NCBI RefSeq assembly: GCF_027359395.1
Contig: NZ_CP114778.1
Coordinates: forward strand, 1,860,001 to 1,924,000
Reading direction: 5' to 3'
Length of the DNA stretch: 64,000 nucleotides
Origin: Prochlorococcus marinus str. MIT 1013
Lineage (GTDB): Bacteria; Cyanobacteriota; Cyanobacteriia; PCC-6307; Cyanobiaceae
Shown here: one piece after another, positions 42,394 through 51,124 of the stretch
Layout of the letters: each line of letters begins with the position of its first letter
Numbering within the stretch: the stretch's first letter is position 1
The notes under the pieces: generated by a model
The model's database searches: none
What the model saw: only the letters and a program-made list of their open reading frames with translations
What the model was told of the DNA's origin: nothing
Made by a program: the position numbers and the translations under genes

Positions 42394-42507
42394 ATTTGCT
42401 AAATTAAATATTTATTTTTAAGAGATCGATTAAGACATGATCGTCTACTTAAAACCGAACCTTCGCTTCTATTGTCGATCTCTTAGCATCTAAGAAATAT
42501 TTGAATA

Positions 42508-42642
42508 ATGTTTAAAATCTTTCGTACAAAGTGGTTTAAGTCCGCGCCAGTAGTCGCAACACTATGGCTTTCTAGTACAGCAGTCATCCTCATTGGAGTG
42601 AATTATGTTGCTCCCGACTACCTATTCATGCCGATGAGTTAA
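42508..42642 (+). CDS. Divergent PsaJ-like photosystem I subunit
   Basis: A 44-residue protein. [20 protein letters not shown] then [20 protein letters not shown] ending MPMS. This follows PsaJ over its whole length (xTKWFRSAPVVATIWxTxTA, PDLLFHPMS). PsaJ is a one-helix subunit next to PsaF. Here Glu/Arg/Asn/Phe residues before PD are changed ([14 protein letters not shown]) and psaF is not adjacent, so it is probably an extra, divergent copy beside the hli array rather than the core gene. Confidence 0.6.
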   Translation: MFKIFRTKWFKSAPVVATLWLSSTAVILIGVNYVAPDYLFMPMS

Positions 42643-42698
42643 CTTGTGGTCGAAGGCTTGAAGGGATGTTTATATAACTTGAACGATCTTCGACACTG

Positions 42699-42890
42699 TT
42701 GCGTAATTTATTTTTTCTATCGTTAGCAGCATTGCTAACCGCATGCACTAATCACGGTGGAGGCTTTGGATCCTTACCAAAAGGATTTACGATGGGTCCA
42801 GGGGTTCCAGAGGAGCGTAATTGTGAAAATACTTCATTCCATGATCACTATTGTGCTACTGGTGAACACCCCAATCTATGTGATTGTTGA
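42699..42890 (+). CDS. Small lipoprotein-like secreted protein
   Basis: A 63-residue protein from TTG 42699. N-terminus MRNLFFLSLAALLTACTNHG is a lipoprotein signal with lipobox LTAC. Mature part Gly-rich, then four Cys (ERNCENTSFH, YCATGEHPNLCDC). An inverted repeat TAGGTC / GACCTA follows at 42894-42911. The stretch 42912-43159 holds nothing else I recognise. Confidence 0.5.
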   Translation: MRNLFFLSLAALLTACTNHGGGFGSLPKGFTMGPGVPEERNCENTSFHDHYCATGEHPNLCDC

Positions 42891-43159
42891 TGTTAGGTCC
42901 TACATGACCTAGGTATAAGCAGTCAGTTATTGCAACGTTTGTCTAGGTTGGTTTGACCCCTATTCGTTTTGGGCTTGACAATTCACTAGAAAAAACAATC
43001 TTATTAATTACTCAAGATTTGAATAGGGAAGAATTAAATATTATCGATTGTATGAGCAGAATATGAAAGAAACAAAAGTTAAATAAAAAAGTAAAACTTT
43101 CCAAACGAATCACAGTCAGAAAGTTAAGTAGCTAAAACATAACTCCCAACTTTACTGAT

Positions 43160-43330
43160 ATGAGTCATTTGATTTTTGGTGGTTTGTTATCAACCCCCGC
43201 TCCCACCGCTCCAATTGTAGGAATTGCTTTTATTGCTTTGTTTGCAATCGTTGGAGTTATGGTTGGACCTGACTATGACGGAATGAATGCGCCCGCATTA
43301 GGAGATTCCAAAGATACTAATCAAGGTTAA
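43160..43330 (+). CDS. Small single-TM protein (56 aa)
   Basis: MSHLIFGGLLSTPAPTAPIV then GIAFIALFAIVGVMVGPDYD, tail ending SKDTNQG. Pro/Thr-rich N-terminus and one helix. A bidirectional terminator-like hairpin (AAAATCAGT / ACTGATTTT) lies between it and the next minus gene, at about 43366-43415. Confidence 0.5.
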   Translation: MSHLIFGGLLSTPAPTAPIVGIAFIALFAIVGVMVGPDYDGMNAPALGDSKDTNQG

Positions 43331-43428
43331 ATCATTTCTCGATTAGTAACTCAAATATTGGGTTGATTAAAAAATCAGTTAGTAGATTTTTAAAGTCTAT
43401 TCACTGATTTTTTTATTTTTAATTATTT

Positions 43429-43536
43429 CTAGAAAATACCTGGGATGAATTGACCAGTTGTTGCATAAGCGCCTATTCCAGCAACGATGCCTATCATCGC
43501 CATTAAACCATTAAAACGTTCAGCACCAGAATTCAT
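43429..43536 (-). CDS. hli: HLIP-like protein (35 aa)
   Basis: MNSGAERFNGLMAMIGIVAG then IGAYATTGQFIPGIF. Family tail present; the motif Arg is replaced by Leu as in hli 4 and 5. A seventh HLIP, on the opposite strand, 1.1 kb from the array. Confidence 0.75.
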   Translation of the reverse strand: MNSGAERFNGLMAMIGIVAGIGAYATTGQFIPGIF

Positions 43537-43888
43537 GACTTATAGAAAAAAATAAATTTTAATCATTGTTTTGAGTGTTCGAGAGCGGAATACCGAACGA
43601 TCATCAATAAGATTGAATATAAAAAAAGCTTAATTGCATCAAGCGCAGCTAGTCAGTTTTGACATTGTTGTTTTAGTTTCGTTTAGCTGACTGTTGAATG
43701 TAGTTTGACTTCTCTTTCAAAGGTTTTATCCCAGTCATCTTCCAAAGAGGCCAAGCTAGCTAAAAGACGCACAGTGATAGGGATATGTGTATGTTTTTGA
43801 TTAATGTTTAATAGTGTTTCTATAAGTATTTATTATCTGGTTTTGTATTCACATATACGATAAACAAGCTTAGTAGAAAACATTGAAG
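43537..43888. other. Intergenic stretch without a recognised gene
   Basis: About 350 bp. Upstream region of both the minus-strand hli and the plus-strand gene at 43889. I see no convincing ORF or strong hairpin. Presumably divergent promoters. Confidence 0.4.
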
Positions 43889-44311
43889 ATGCCTGTGGCC
43901 ACGTATCTGAAGGATAAGCAAAAGAAAATTGAATCAAAATATCATCAAGTTGCCAAACAATTTGAATCGAAATATGAGCTAATCCATCGGAAGGTAACCT
44001 CAAGGTTTCATAGAGAAGTACCTGAAATAGAACTCGTTCGTTCAAGCCTTAATGATTTGATCGCAAAATCTACAGCATCGGTTGAAAGGAAAATAAAATC
44101 AAAAAGTAAATCATCTATCTTCTCTCAAACGTCTACTAAAAAAGGAGCTAACTCTTATCAAGAAAATATTGATTGGACACGAGGTAGATTCTCAGGACAA
44201 ACAATACAAATCGTTGTAAGGGATGGCAAAATAATGGAGAAGGTTTTCTTAACTCCTAAAGGAAGTAAGATTTCTGTTAAGAGAAGCGAGTTAGGACTAC
44301 TGTTGAGATGA
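43889..44311 (+). CDS. Hypothetical basic protein
   Basis: A 140-residue protein from ATG 43889. The N-terminal two thirds are helical and very basic (YLKDKQKKIESKYHQVAKQF, SVERKIKSKSKSSIF). The C-terminal 45 residues form a beta-rich module (GRFSGQTIQIVVRDGKIMEK VFLTPKG). Could bind nucleic acid. Not recognised. Confidence 0.5.
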   Translation: MPVATYLKDKQKKIESKYHQVAKQFESKYELIHRKVTSRFHREVPEIELVRSSLNDLIAKSTASVERKIKSKSKSSIFSQTSTKKGANSYQENIDWTRGRFSGQTIQIVVRDGKIMEKVFLTPKGSKISVKRSELGLLLR

Positions 44312-44537
44312 ATTCTGATTTACAAAATACGGTCATATTCTTACGTCTATGTTAAGGCCGATTATACTACGTAGCTTAAAAACATATTTATAACAGTAGA
44401 TTCAAGGGAAGCAGTAAAGAAGGGTAACACTAAGGTAACAGTACTAAAAGATGTATTCCCTGTCCTAAGTAGCGACTTGGTAAGGGGTATGAGGGGTAAA
44501 TAGAGGCGTAAACGTTAATTGGGAAGAGAAATTTATA

Positions 44538-44669
44538 ATGAAAATTAAAGGACCAAGCTTTACTCATCTATCTTTGATTTTCAATGATGAAGGTTTTGGT
44601 ACGGAAGATATCAACAGTGATTTTTTAGTAGAAAGAGTCTTCTGTTTAGGACTCTGTTGCTCTCTATAA
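44538..44669 (+). CDS. Small hypothetical protein (43 aa), overlapping
   Basis: MKIKGPSFTHLSLIFNDEGF then GTEDINSDFLVERVFCLGLC. GGAAGAG lies before the ATG. It overlaps the 3' part of the minus frame 44564-44941. Only one of the two may be real. Upstream, 44312-44537 includes a startless frame (VDSREAVKKGNTKVTVLKDV) that could be a remnant. Confidence 0.3.
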   Translation: MKIKGPSFTHLSLIFNDEGFGTEDINSDFLVERVFCLGLCCSL

Positions 44670-44941
44670 CTACATATTTTTATTGAGTTCATGATTGATA
44701 TTGGATAATGGAATAAGGCTAAAGACATACCTTCTTCTTCTCTAAGAAGTTGGTATTCACCAGCCGGTTTGGAATAAGAAAGGTAAAAAAAGTCCCCATA
44801 AAGCATTGCTGTTTTATGTGCTTTTGATTTATCTAAGAGATGCTGCCACGCAGGCTTCACCGAGCTCGGATACGCAAAAGAAATAGGGAGTCCCCAACCC
44901 TGAAAGAAAGCAAAGTCTTTGACCTGTATAAGAGACAGCAT
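44564..44941 (-). CDS. Hypothetical protein
   Basis: About 125 residues from ATG 44941 (MLSLIQVKDFAFFQGWGLPI). SKAHKTAMLYGDFFYLSYSK and LLREEEGMSLALFHYPISIM look like real protein. The C-terminal 40 residues are low-complexity (Ser, Lys) and overlap the plus frame at 44538. TTG or ATG starts further upstream enter the repeat-rich region. Confidence 0.4.
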   Translation of the reverse strand: MLSLIQVKDFAFFQGWGLPISFAYPSSVKPAWQHLLDKSKAHKTAMLYGDFFYLSYSKPAGEYQLLREEEGMSLALFHYPISIMNSIKICSYREQQSPKQKTLSTKKSLLISSVPKPSSLKIKDR

Positions 44942-44959
44942 CTCGTTTACTTCGATCAC

Positions 44960-45172
44960 CAGTACCCATGACTGGCAGCATGAATCCGTTGCTATCTCGG
45001 ATTATCGGTCTACACCTGTTATGAGGCTATGTCTGCTGCGTTTAACGTCTAGCTGGACGTGTTCTCTCTGTATACGTGACGACTCACTCTAAACCCAGAT
45101 AGGGTGCGAGTTCTTCTCTCCCCTGTATAGATGGGCTAACCCTCTCCTTGTATAGGTGACGACTCGGTCTCT
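44960..45172. other. GC-richer non-coding stretch with a recurring TGTATA motif
   Basis: No ORF. It contains TGTATACGTGACGACTC (45069-45085), CTGTATAGATGGGC (45124-45137) and TGTATAGGTGACGACTC (45149-45165), plus a related CTGTATAAGAGAC just outside at 44934. Small hairpins such as CGTC-TAGCTG-GACG are visible. It may be an RNA gene or a set of binding sites. Confidence 0.4.
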
Positions 45173-45376
45173 CTATTGAAATTTCTTTCCAAAAGTGGAG
45201 GTGTTAATAAAGAGAATATCTTGTGGGATCAGTTCTCTATTCTTTACACATTGAATCCATTCTCTATATTCTTGACCAATCGCTAATTGATCTCCAGTAT
45301 TTAGCTGATCGGTTCTTCTTAAGGCATGGCATATAACTTCTGACATTGTTTCCTCAATCGAATGAAGGGATTCCAT
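45173..45376 (-). CDS. Small protein of paralogous family A
   Basis: A 67-residue protein with QEYREWIQCVKNRELIPQDI then LFINTSTF. It shares the (Y/F)xEW...(I/V)LF(I/V)N core with 38872-39069 and 45930-46145. Function unknown. Two ATGs (45376 and an internal MSEV) are possible. Confidence 0.5.
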   Translation of the reverse strand: MESLHSIEETMSEVICHALRRTDQLNTGDQLAIGQEYREWIQCVKNRELIPQDILFINTSTFGKKFQ

Positions 45377-45524
45377 TTGCTAGAAGTAGCTGTCCCAGGC
45401 TACCTACTTAACTGAGTGTGTAAAGCATCAACTTTATGAGGGGAGCTTTTGAGTCCATGAATAGACGTTATGAGGCTTCAGGAATTTGTGTTAAAAATTT
45501 AAGCCTTTATGGAGAAATTAAGAA

Positions 45525-45689
45525 CTAAGTTCGAGAATCAATCCGAGGTGCATTTTTAGACTTTTGACTAACTATTTGATGCCATAAAAGATTGGCTTCT
45601 TTCGCTAAATCAATATATTCACTTCTGCCTTCAGCCTTCTTCATCTTCAACAATGTGAATGCGTATCGGTAGGTGAGTTTTTTGGTCAT
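45525..45689 (-). CDS. Small protein of paralogous family B (54 aa)
   Basis: MTKKLTYRYAFTLLKMKKAE then GRSEYIDLAKEANLLWHQIV. The helix pair RYxxLxxxxxxxEGRxEAIxLxKEAxxLWxxL also appears at 46262-46471. Basic tail. 148 bp upstream of the family A gene on the same strand. Confidence 0.48.
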   Translation of the reverse strand: MTKKLTYRYAFTLLKMKKAEGRSEYIDLAKEANLLWHQIVSQKSKNAPRIDSRT

Positions 45690-45929
45690 AACTATCAATG
45701 TCGGCTGATAAAAGGATCTATCAAGACCCGAAACCAGATTGTATTCAATGTAACAAGATGAACATTTTCTTTTGAAAAGGTAGTTATAGCTTGATTATCT
45801 ATCTTTGGGTAGCCAGGTTGAAGTTCTATCGAATCTCTGGAGGGTTGTCTTTCTTTGTTCGTTGGTTTCTCCAGATTCATTTAAGAAGCTATAACCACAG
45901 TCCTTTAAGGGTTTAAATAAGTTAGATAT

Positions 45930-46145
45930 ATGAATACAAGCCAACGTATTACTATTGCATGGGCGGCTCAGAGGGTCTCTTATCTCGATAGCCTTAAGAG
46001 GTATGAAGACAGCTACGCTGTTAGCCAAGAATTCTGTGAATGGACTACCTGTTTGAATGTCTATCCAGAAGGACTTAAAGCTGCAACGCTAAACGTTCCA
46101 GATTTCAACAAGGAAAACCGTACTAGACAATCAACGCAATCGTAA
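45930..46145 (+). CDS. Small protein of paralogous family A
   Basis: A 71-residue protein: MNTSQRITIAWAAQRVSYLD, SQEFCEWTTCLNVYPEGLKA then TLNVPDF. More divergent member of family A. About 115 bp upstream of a family B gene on the same strand, so A and B occur as neighbours twice. The stretch 45690-45929 between the pairs holds nothing clear. Confidence 0.48.
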   Translation: MNTSQRITIAWAAQRVSYLDSLKRYEDSYAVSQEFCEWTTCLNVYPEGLKAATLNVPDFNKENRTRQSTQS

Positions 46146-46261
46146 AAGCACTTAGCCAGAATATTTAAACGTTGGGATCAGCACCAACGAGAGTTAGGAA
46201 GACAGTTCTATCAGAAGCCAGTTTTCCTCTTCTCGCTAAGTAGTTATTGAAATTTAGAACA

Positions 46262-46471
46262 ATGAGTCACCACAACGCCACACTTAATTTCTCTCAGGCA
46301 CCATATAAAAACAAGGCTTCTTTAAGTGAATTAGATCGTGAAATAGAAATGGGAGAACTAAGACTGAGATATATACAGCTAATGAGAGATGTTCATAAGA
46401 CTCTTGGAAAGGAAGATGCGATTGAATTGATTAAAGAATCAGAGGGTATCTGGGAAAAACTTACTTCTTGA
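46262..46471 (+). CDS. Small protein of paralogous family B (69 aa)
   Basis: From ATG 46262. A charged N-terminus, then ELRLRYIQLMRDVHKTLGKE, DAIELIKESEGIWEKL. Matches the helix pattern of 45525-45689. TTG 46247 would add five residues. Confidence 0.48.
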   Translation: MSHHNATLNFSQAPYKNKASLSELDREIEMGELRLRYIQLMRDVHKTLGKEDAIELIKESEGIWEKLTS

Positions 46472-46522
46472 CTAGGTTTTAGTACAAGGAAAACTTTTGA
46501 TTTCTCTGCAATATTCGGCATG

Positions 46523-46564
46523 AAAAAAACTCTTGCCGTACTGAAAGCAGCGTAGCAAGAGTTT
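46523..46564 (-). terminator. Terminator of rpsD
   Basis: Stem AAACTCTTGC (46527-46536) / GCAAGAGTTT (46555-46564). On the minus strand the stem is followed by a T-run and CATGCC. Confidence 0.7.
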
Positions 46565-46610
46565 GACTAAAGTTGGACTGAGGTTAAGAAAGACCAGTAA
46601 TAGACTAGTC

Positions 46611-47219
46611 CTAAACTTTTCTTGAGTAGTACTCAACAACTAACAATTCATTGATTTCAATAGCAACCCATTCCCTATCTGTCTTTGCAGATATCTTTGC
46701 CGAGAGTTTGGTTTTATCAAGCTCAAGGTGTGGAGGAACATTCGCAAGACCTGGAAATTCTAAGTTAGCTTGAGCCAATTGCTTACTAGCTTTGTTATCT
46801 CTAATAGCAATTACATCTCCAGCCTTGCATTGGTAACTTGCAATGTCAGTGATCTTGCCATTAACAGTTACATGTCCATGGTTTACCAGCTGTCTTGCGC
46901 CTGGGATGGTAGGTCCAAATCCAAGTCTAAAACAAACATTATCAAGTCTATTTTCCAGAAGCTTTAAAAGATTGGTTCCTGTGGAGCCCTCCTGAGCACG
47001 AGCTTTCTTTACATAGCGGACAAGCTGACGTTCAGAAATACCATAGTTAAATCGAAGTTTTTGCTTTTCTTCGAGTCGGATCGCGTATTCAGAGCGCTTG
47101 CGACGGGCTTGGCCGTGCTGACCTGGAGGATGAGACCTTTTTGCGGCCTTCCGGGTGAGACCAGGTAGGTCTCCCAAGCGTCGCGTGATCCTCAAACGAG
47201 GTCCGCGGTATCTAGACAT
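46611..47219 (-). CDS. rpsD: 30S ribosomal protein S4
   Basis: A 202-residue primary 16S rRNA binding protein. N-terminus [20 protein letters not shown], then [34 protein letters not shown], and the S4 RNA-binding domain ([34 protein letters not shown]). Ends [10 protein letters not shown] as in all bacterial S4. It also couples translation to transcript control in other bacteria. Confidence 0.97.
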   Translation of the reverse strand: MSRYRGPRLRITRRLGDLPGLTRKAAKRSHPPGQHGQARRKRSEYAIRLEEKQKLRFNYGISERQLVRYVKKARAQEGSTGTNLLKLLENRLDNVCFRLGFGPTIPGARQLVNHGHVTVNGKITDIASYQCKAGDVIAIRDNKASKQLAQANLEFPGLANVPPHLELDKTKLSAKISAKTDREWVAIEINELLVVEYYSRKV

Positions 47220-47311
47220 AGGGGTTTAATTTAGAAAATGTTTACTGGTAAAAGGTAATCTGGAAGTAAATCCATTAGCCCTTATTCACCAGTTCATTAT
47301 TCTATCTAAAG

Positions 47312-47551
47312 ATGCTTACAAAGATCAATAAAGCTATTGCATTCGTTTTTGTTGGTTTGATTCTCTTTTATCAGAAGTGGATTTCACCATTATTTGGACC
47401 GAGTTGTCGATTTATCCCTAGTTGCAGTGCCTATGGGATAGAAGCCGTTAATAAGCATGGTCCTTGGAGAGGTGGTTGGTTGACTTTGAAAAGGTTAAGC
47501 AAATGTCATCCTTTTACTCCCTGTGGGTGTGACCCAGTTCCAGAAAAATGA
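47312..47551 (+). CDS. yidD: Membrane protein insertion efficiency factor YidD
   Basis: A 79-residue protein with [44 protein letters not shown] and CGCDPVP. The three conserved Cys clusters and the N-terminal amphipathic helix are typical. It assists YidC-dependent insertion. The ATGA overlap couples it to the next gene. Confidence 0.92.
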   Translation: MLTKINKAIAFVFVGLILFYQKWISPLFGPSCRFIPSCSAYGIEAVNKHGPWRGGWLTLKRLSKCHPFTPCGCDPVPEK

Positions 47552-47859
47552 ACTCAGAGGTATTAATTTTATATTCACGTAAAGGGTGCTGTTTGTGTCA
47601 AACACTTGAAGAAAAATTATCCAACATATGTTTAGAAAAATTAAACCCATCTATTATGCTTTCCATTGTCGACATAGATAGCAAAAAAGTGTCTTTAGAT
47701 ATTCAAATGAAGTATACAAATCAAGTCCCAGTAATAGTTCTTGACTCAACTAGATTATTAAAAAAGGTTGAATTACCTCGAGTTCCTCCACGTTTAAAGG
47801 AAGATATGCTTTTATCTTGGATACAAAAGAATTTGAATATTTTTTACAAAACAGTTTAA
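47548..47859 (+). CDS. Glutaredoxin-family protein
   Basis: A 103-residue thioredoxin-fold protein. [20 protein letters not shown] carries a C-C-x-x-C motif (CCLC); [18 protein letters not shown] has the cis-Pro loop. DUF836-type glutaredoxin. Overlaps yidD by 4 nt. The following 215 bp to murE contain no gene that I can see. Confidence 0.78.
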   Translation: MNSEVLILYSRKGCCLCQTLEEKLSNICLEKLNPSIMLSIVDIDSKKVSLDIQMKYTNQVPVIVLDSTRLLKKVELPRVPPRLKEDMLLSWIQKNLNIFYKTV

Positions 47860-48074
47860 GAAAATAACTAATTCCTCTTGTTGTTAAATTACTTTATTGA
47901 TTTCAAGGAGAAAAACATAATTTATTTTTTAAATAACTAAAATTTTTTATAAAGAAGATTAAATTTCTTTTTAATTGCAGAATCATAAATAGATTTATTT
48001 TCTGGTGAAAATTATGCAGATCTTTTTATACTTGAAATGATATTTCATTGATTTTTCATCATCAGAGGTTTGTT

Positions 48075-49604
48075 TTGTCGCGTTATTTACACACTTTATT
48101 AGAAGCAGTTAATCTTCAAGTCCCTCCAGGGTTAGTGAATCCAGAAATAAAAAATCTTTCATGTGACTCTAGAGAAATCGAAAAAGGTGATTTGTTCTTA
48201 GGTTTAGACGGTGAAAAAGTTGATGGAGGGACCTATTGGTCAAAAGCAATTGAGAGAGGTGCTTGTGCTGCAATGATTAGTAAAAAGGCTTCTATTTTAA
48301 ATCCGCCAACTAATGAAGACCCCGTAGTTATTATTCCGGATCCCGTATCATTATTTATTGGCAAATTAGCTGCTGATTTTTGGGGTAAGCCATCTAGTGA
48401 GATTTGTTTGATAGGTGTCACGGGTACTAACGGCAAAACGACTACATCATTTTTAATTGAATTTTTGACTGCTTCTCTTGGCTATCCAACCGCCTTGTTT
48501 GGAACATTAATTAATCGATGGCCTAACTATGAGAAAACCTCAAAATATACAACTGCTTTTGCTGTCCCTTTGCAGGAACAACTTAGTAAAGCTGTTCGGG
48601 CAGGAATTGAATATGCAGCAATGGAAGTAAGTTCACATGCTTTGTCTCAGAATAGAGTTGCTGGATGTGATTTTAGTGGAGCAATATTTACAAATCTTTC
48701 AAGAGACCATTTAGATTATTACGATTCAATGGAATCTTATTTTGAGGCTAAAGCTAGTTTGTTCCGAGCACATTTAACAAACGATAATAGCCCTAGATCA
48801 GTGGTTAATATAGACGATAAATGGGGTGCGAAATTAGCAAAAGAGCTAAACAAAAAATGTTGGACATGCTCACTAAAAGAGAACTCTCAAGCCAAAGAGA
48901 AACCAGATTTATATATTACTAATCTTCGAATTATGCAAGATGGATATAAGGGAAAATTGCATACGCCCTTTGGAGTAGAAAAATTTTTTTCACCACTAAT
49001 AGGTGATTTTAATTTAATGAATATCTTGCAAGCAGTAGGAATTCTAGTTCAAAGGGGACTCCCGTTAAATGATCTTTTGGTAGCTTTGAACAAGTTCCCT
49101 GGAGTACCAGGGAGAATGCAACTGATAAATATGGATGGATTTAAAGTCAAAGACGGCTATCCACTAGTGATAGTAGATTATGCACATACACCGGATGGTT
49201 TGCGAAATGCTTTAATAGCATCGAGATCATTGACGAAAAAAAAATTAATTTGTGTCTTTGGTTGTGGTGGTAACAGAGATAAAGGTAAAAGATCTAAGAT
49301 GGGGGAAGTAGCTGCTAAGTTTGCAGATTATGTAGTTGTAACATCTGATAATCCTCGGCAAGAAGACCCAAGCGAAATTATTAAAGATATTGAAAAGGGC
49401 ATAACTTTTGATTCTGAAATTTCTATTGAGCCAGAGAGATCCATAGCAATTCAACTGGCCATAGCAAAAGCCAATAAAAACGATGTTATTTTAATCGCAG
49501 GAAAAGGTCATGAAGATTATCAAATTTTAAAAGATCAGACAATTTATTTTGACGATCGTGAACAAGCTAGAAAAGCATTATGTTTAAAAACAAATTTTAT
49601 TTAG
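48075..49604 (+). CDS. murE: UDP-N-acetylmuramoyl-tripeptide synthetase
   Basis: A 509-residue Mur ligase adding the third residue (probably meso-diaminopimelate) to the peptidoglycan stem. ATP loop GVTGTNGKTTTSFLIEFL, MEVSSHALSQNRV, FTNLSRDHLDYYDSMESYFE with the carbamylated-Lys region, and the DNPR motif (TSDNPRQEDP) that selects diaminopimelate. TTG 48075 with GAGG upstream is preferred; TTG 48048 would add nine residues. Confidence 0.92.
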   Translation: MSRYLHTLLEAVNLQVPPGLVNPEIKNLSCDSREIEKGDLFLGLDGEKVDGGTYWSKAIERGACAAMISKKASILNPPTNEDPVVIIPDPVSLFIGKLAADFWGKPSSEICLIGVTGTNGKTTTSFLIEFLTASLGYPTALFGTLINRWPNYEKTSKYTTAFAVPLQEQLSKAVRAGIEYAAMEVSSHALSQNRVAGCDFSGAIFTNLSRDHLDYYDSMESYFEAKASLFRAHLTNDNSPRSVVNIDDKWGAKLAKELNKKCWTCSLKENSQAKEKPDLYITNLRIMQDGYKGKLHTPFGVEKFFSPLIGDFNLMNILQAVGILVQRGLPLNDLLVALNKFPGVPGRMQLINMDGFKVKDGYPLVIVDYAHTPDGLRNALIASRSLTKKKLICVFGCGGNRDKGKRSKMGEVAAKFADYVVVTSDNPRQEDPSEIIKDIEKGITFDSEISIEPERSIAIQLAIAKANKNDVILIAGKGHEDYQILKDQTIYFDDREQARKALCLKTNFI

Positions 49605-50808
49605 ACTGCTTAGTCGAGATGTAATTTTTTAAACCAATAACAAGATTATCGATCTCGTTTAAATCTGTTGTGACATGAACGCAAGCACGAAGCCATTTGG
49701 GATCTTCGAGAACTCTTATCCATAAATTCTCTTTACCAAGATAGTTGACAACCTCTTCCGGAGAATTGATTCCATTAATAGTGAAACTTATAATTCCTGC
49801 AGGTGGAGGATTGTTTAAAACAAGTTCAATGTTTTTGATTTGGTTTAGTTTTTTCCAAAGGATAGCGCTGAGGCTTTTAATCTTACAAAAGCGCTCAGTC
49901 TCATGACCTTCATTGATTAGCATTATTAGAGAGCTCCTTAGACCAGCTAAAAGAGGGACACAAGAAGTCGCTATCTCAAAACGTCTGCCATCAGAATGAA
50001 AAGGAGTTTTATTGTTGACATATATGCCTTCTTCAGCTTTTAAGCTTTTCCAGCCAATTAATGTTGGGCTTGACTCTTCTAGAACTCTTGTTGAAAGAGC
50101 AACAGCTCCCAGTCCCTCAGGCCCGTATGCCCATTTATGTCCTGTAAACGCATATATGTCCGCATTGTCACAAGCACCTTTAATTGGTATGTGACAAAAA
50201 CTTTGAGCAGCATCAACTAATAAATAAGGTTTGCTTGAATGCTCTTTAAGTCTTTTGGAAATGAGTTCAATCGGCATAATTTGTCCTGTATTCCAAAGGA
50301 GGTGTGAGAGAACAACGAGCTTTGTATTTTTTTGTAGATATTTATCTATTAATCTAAGTACTTCTTTATATGTCTCATCTTTCTTGTCGTTACCATTGCA
50401 TAATTTTGATACGGGAAGTATGGCGATTGTTAGATTCTTTTTTCGAGCTAACTCTTTACATGCTGCGACTATCCCTGGATGTTCACAATCGCCAAGTAAT
50501 AAATTATCACCATTAGAAAATGGCAGGCCTAGTAGAGGTAAGACACAACCGGAGGTGACATTTTCAGTAAAAGCAATTCTCTTAGGATGAATAGCGCAAA
50601 TCTCTGCTATAAGATTTTTCGTAGTTATGACCTCTTTAGTAATGTATGGCCAAACGTCATTTGTAAATGGACCTAAGTTTTGAATTGTTTGCCAACTCGA
50701 ATTTATTGCATTTAATGATTGAGTTGGGAGTGGACCTTGACCTCCATAATTAAAATAGTCTTTATTTTGTAGAGCGGGCATATTGTCTTTGAACAATATT
50801 GGTGACAT
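49597..50808 (-). CDS. Class-V aminotransferase (cysteine desulfurase / epimerase-like)
   Basis: A 403-residue PLP enzyme. PLP Lys in AFTGHKWAYGPEGLGAVALS, the ring-stacking and Asp in LLVDAAQSFCHIPI, and N-terminal FNYGGQGPLPTQSLNAINSS. Could be a cysteine desulfurase or an isopenicillin-N-epimerase-like enzyme. Stop overlaps murE by 8 bp (convergent). Confidence 0.78.
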   Translation of the reverse strand: MSPILFKDNMPALQNKDYFNYGGQGPLPTQSLNAINSSWQTIQNLGPFTNDVWPYITKEVITTKNLIAEICAIHPKRIAFTENVTSGCVLPLLGLPFSNGDNLLLGDCEHPGIVAACKELARKKNLTIAILPVSKLCNGNDKKDETYKEVLRLIDKYLQKNTKLVVLSHLLWNTGQIMPIELISKRLKEHSSKPYLLVDAAQSFCHIPIKGACDNADIYAFTGHKWAYGPEGLGAVALSTRVLEESSPTLIGWKSLKAEEGIYVNNKTPFHSDGRRFEIATSCVPLLAGLRSSLIMLINEGHETERFCKIKSLSAILWKKLNQIKNIELVLNNPPPAGIISFTINGINSPEEVVNYLGKENLWIRVLEDPKWLRACVHVTTDLNEIDNLVIGLKNYISTKQSK

Positions 50809-50986
50809 ATCGTTTATCTTTTGATGTAGTAACTAAGAATATCTTTTTTTTGCCAACTTACCAATTTAATTATATCTTTTAGTTGTGTGAACCTAAACGT
50901 CTACCATTCTTAATCATTTTCAGGAGAGATTTTAAATCATAAAGTACGTTATTAAAGTATGATTGCATTTGATTTTTAATTGGTCT

Positions 50987-51124
50987 ATGAATATCAAAAA
51001 AGAACAAAAAATCAAAGCTCAAGAATGGGTGGTAATGTTCGATGGGCAAATAAAAAAAAGTGAGAAAGAGATTGATGCTTATGAGCATCATTTGGAAGTT
51101 AACAATCAAAAGAGTGAATCTTGA
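50987..51124 (+). CDS. Small soluble protein (45 aa)
   Basis: MNIKKEQKIKAQEWVVMFDG then QIKKSEKEIDAYEHHLEVNN. Charged, helical. The opposite strand has an ORF of 76 codons rich in Phe and Leu that looks like its antisense shadow. Confidence 0.5.
   Translation: MNIKKEQKIKAQEWVVMFDGQIKKSEKEIDAYEHHLEVNNQKSES

Noticed and set aside
44927-44948. 14-nt match (TGTATAAGAGACAG) to the Tn5 mosaic end used in sequencing adaptors
   Set aside because: The match stops after 14 nt, the flank is not adaptor sequence, and related TGTATA motifs recur close by, so a local repeat explains it better than contamination. Read data would settle it.
50879-51109. 76-codon minus-strand ORF rich in Phe and Leu
   Set aside because: Antisense to the more credible small plus-strand gene at 50987-51124. 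The Phe/Leu richness is what the reverse complement of Lys/Glu codons gives.
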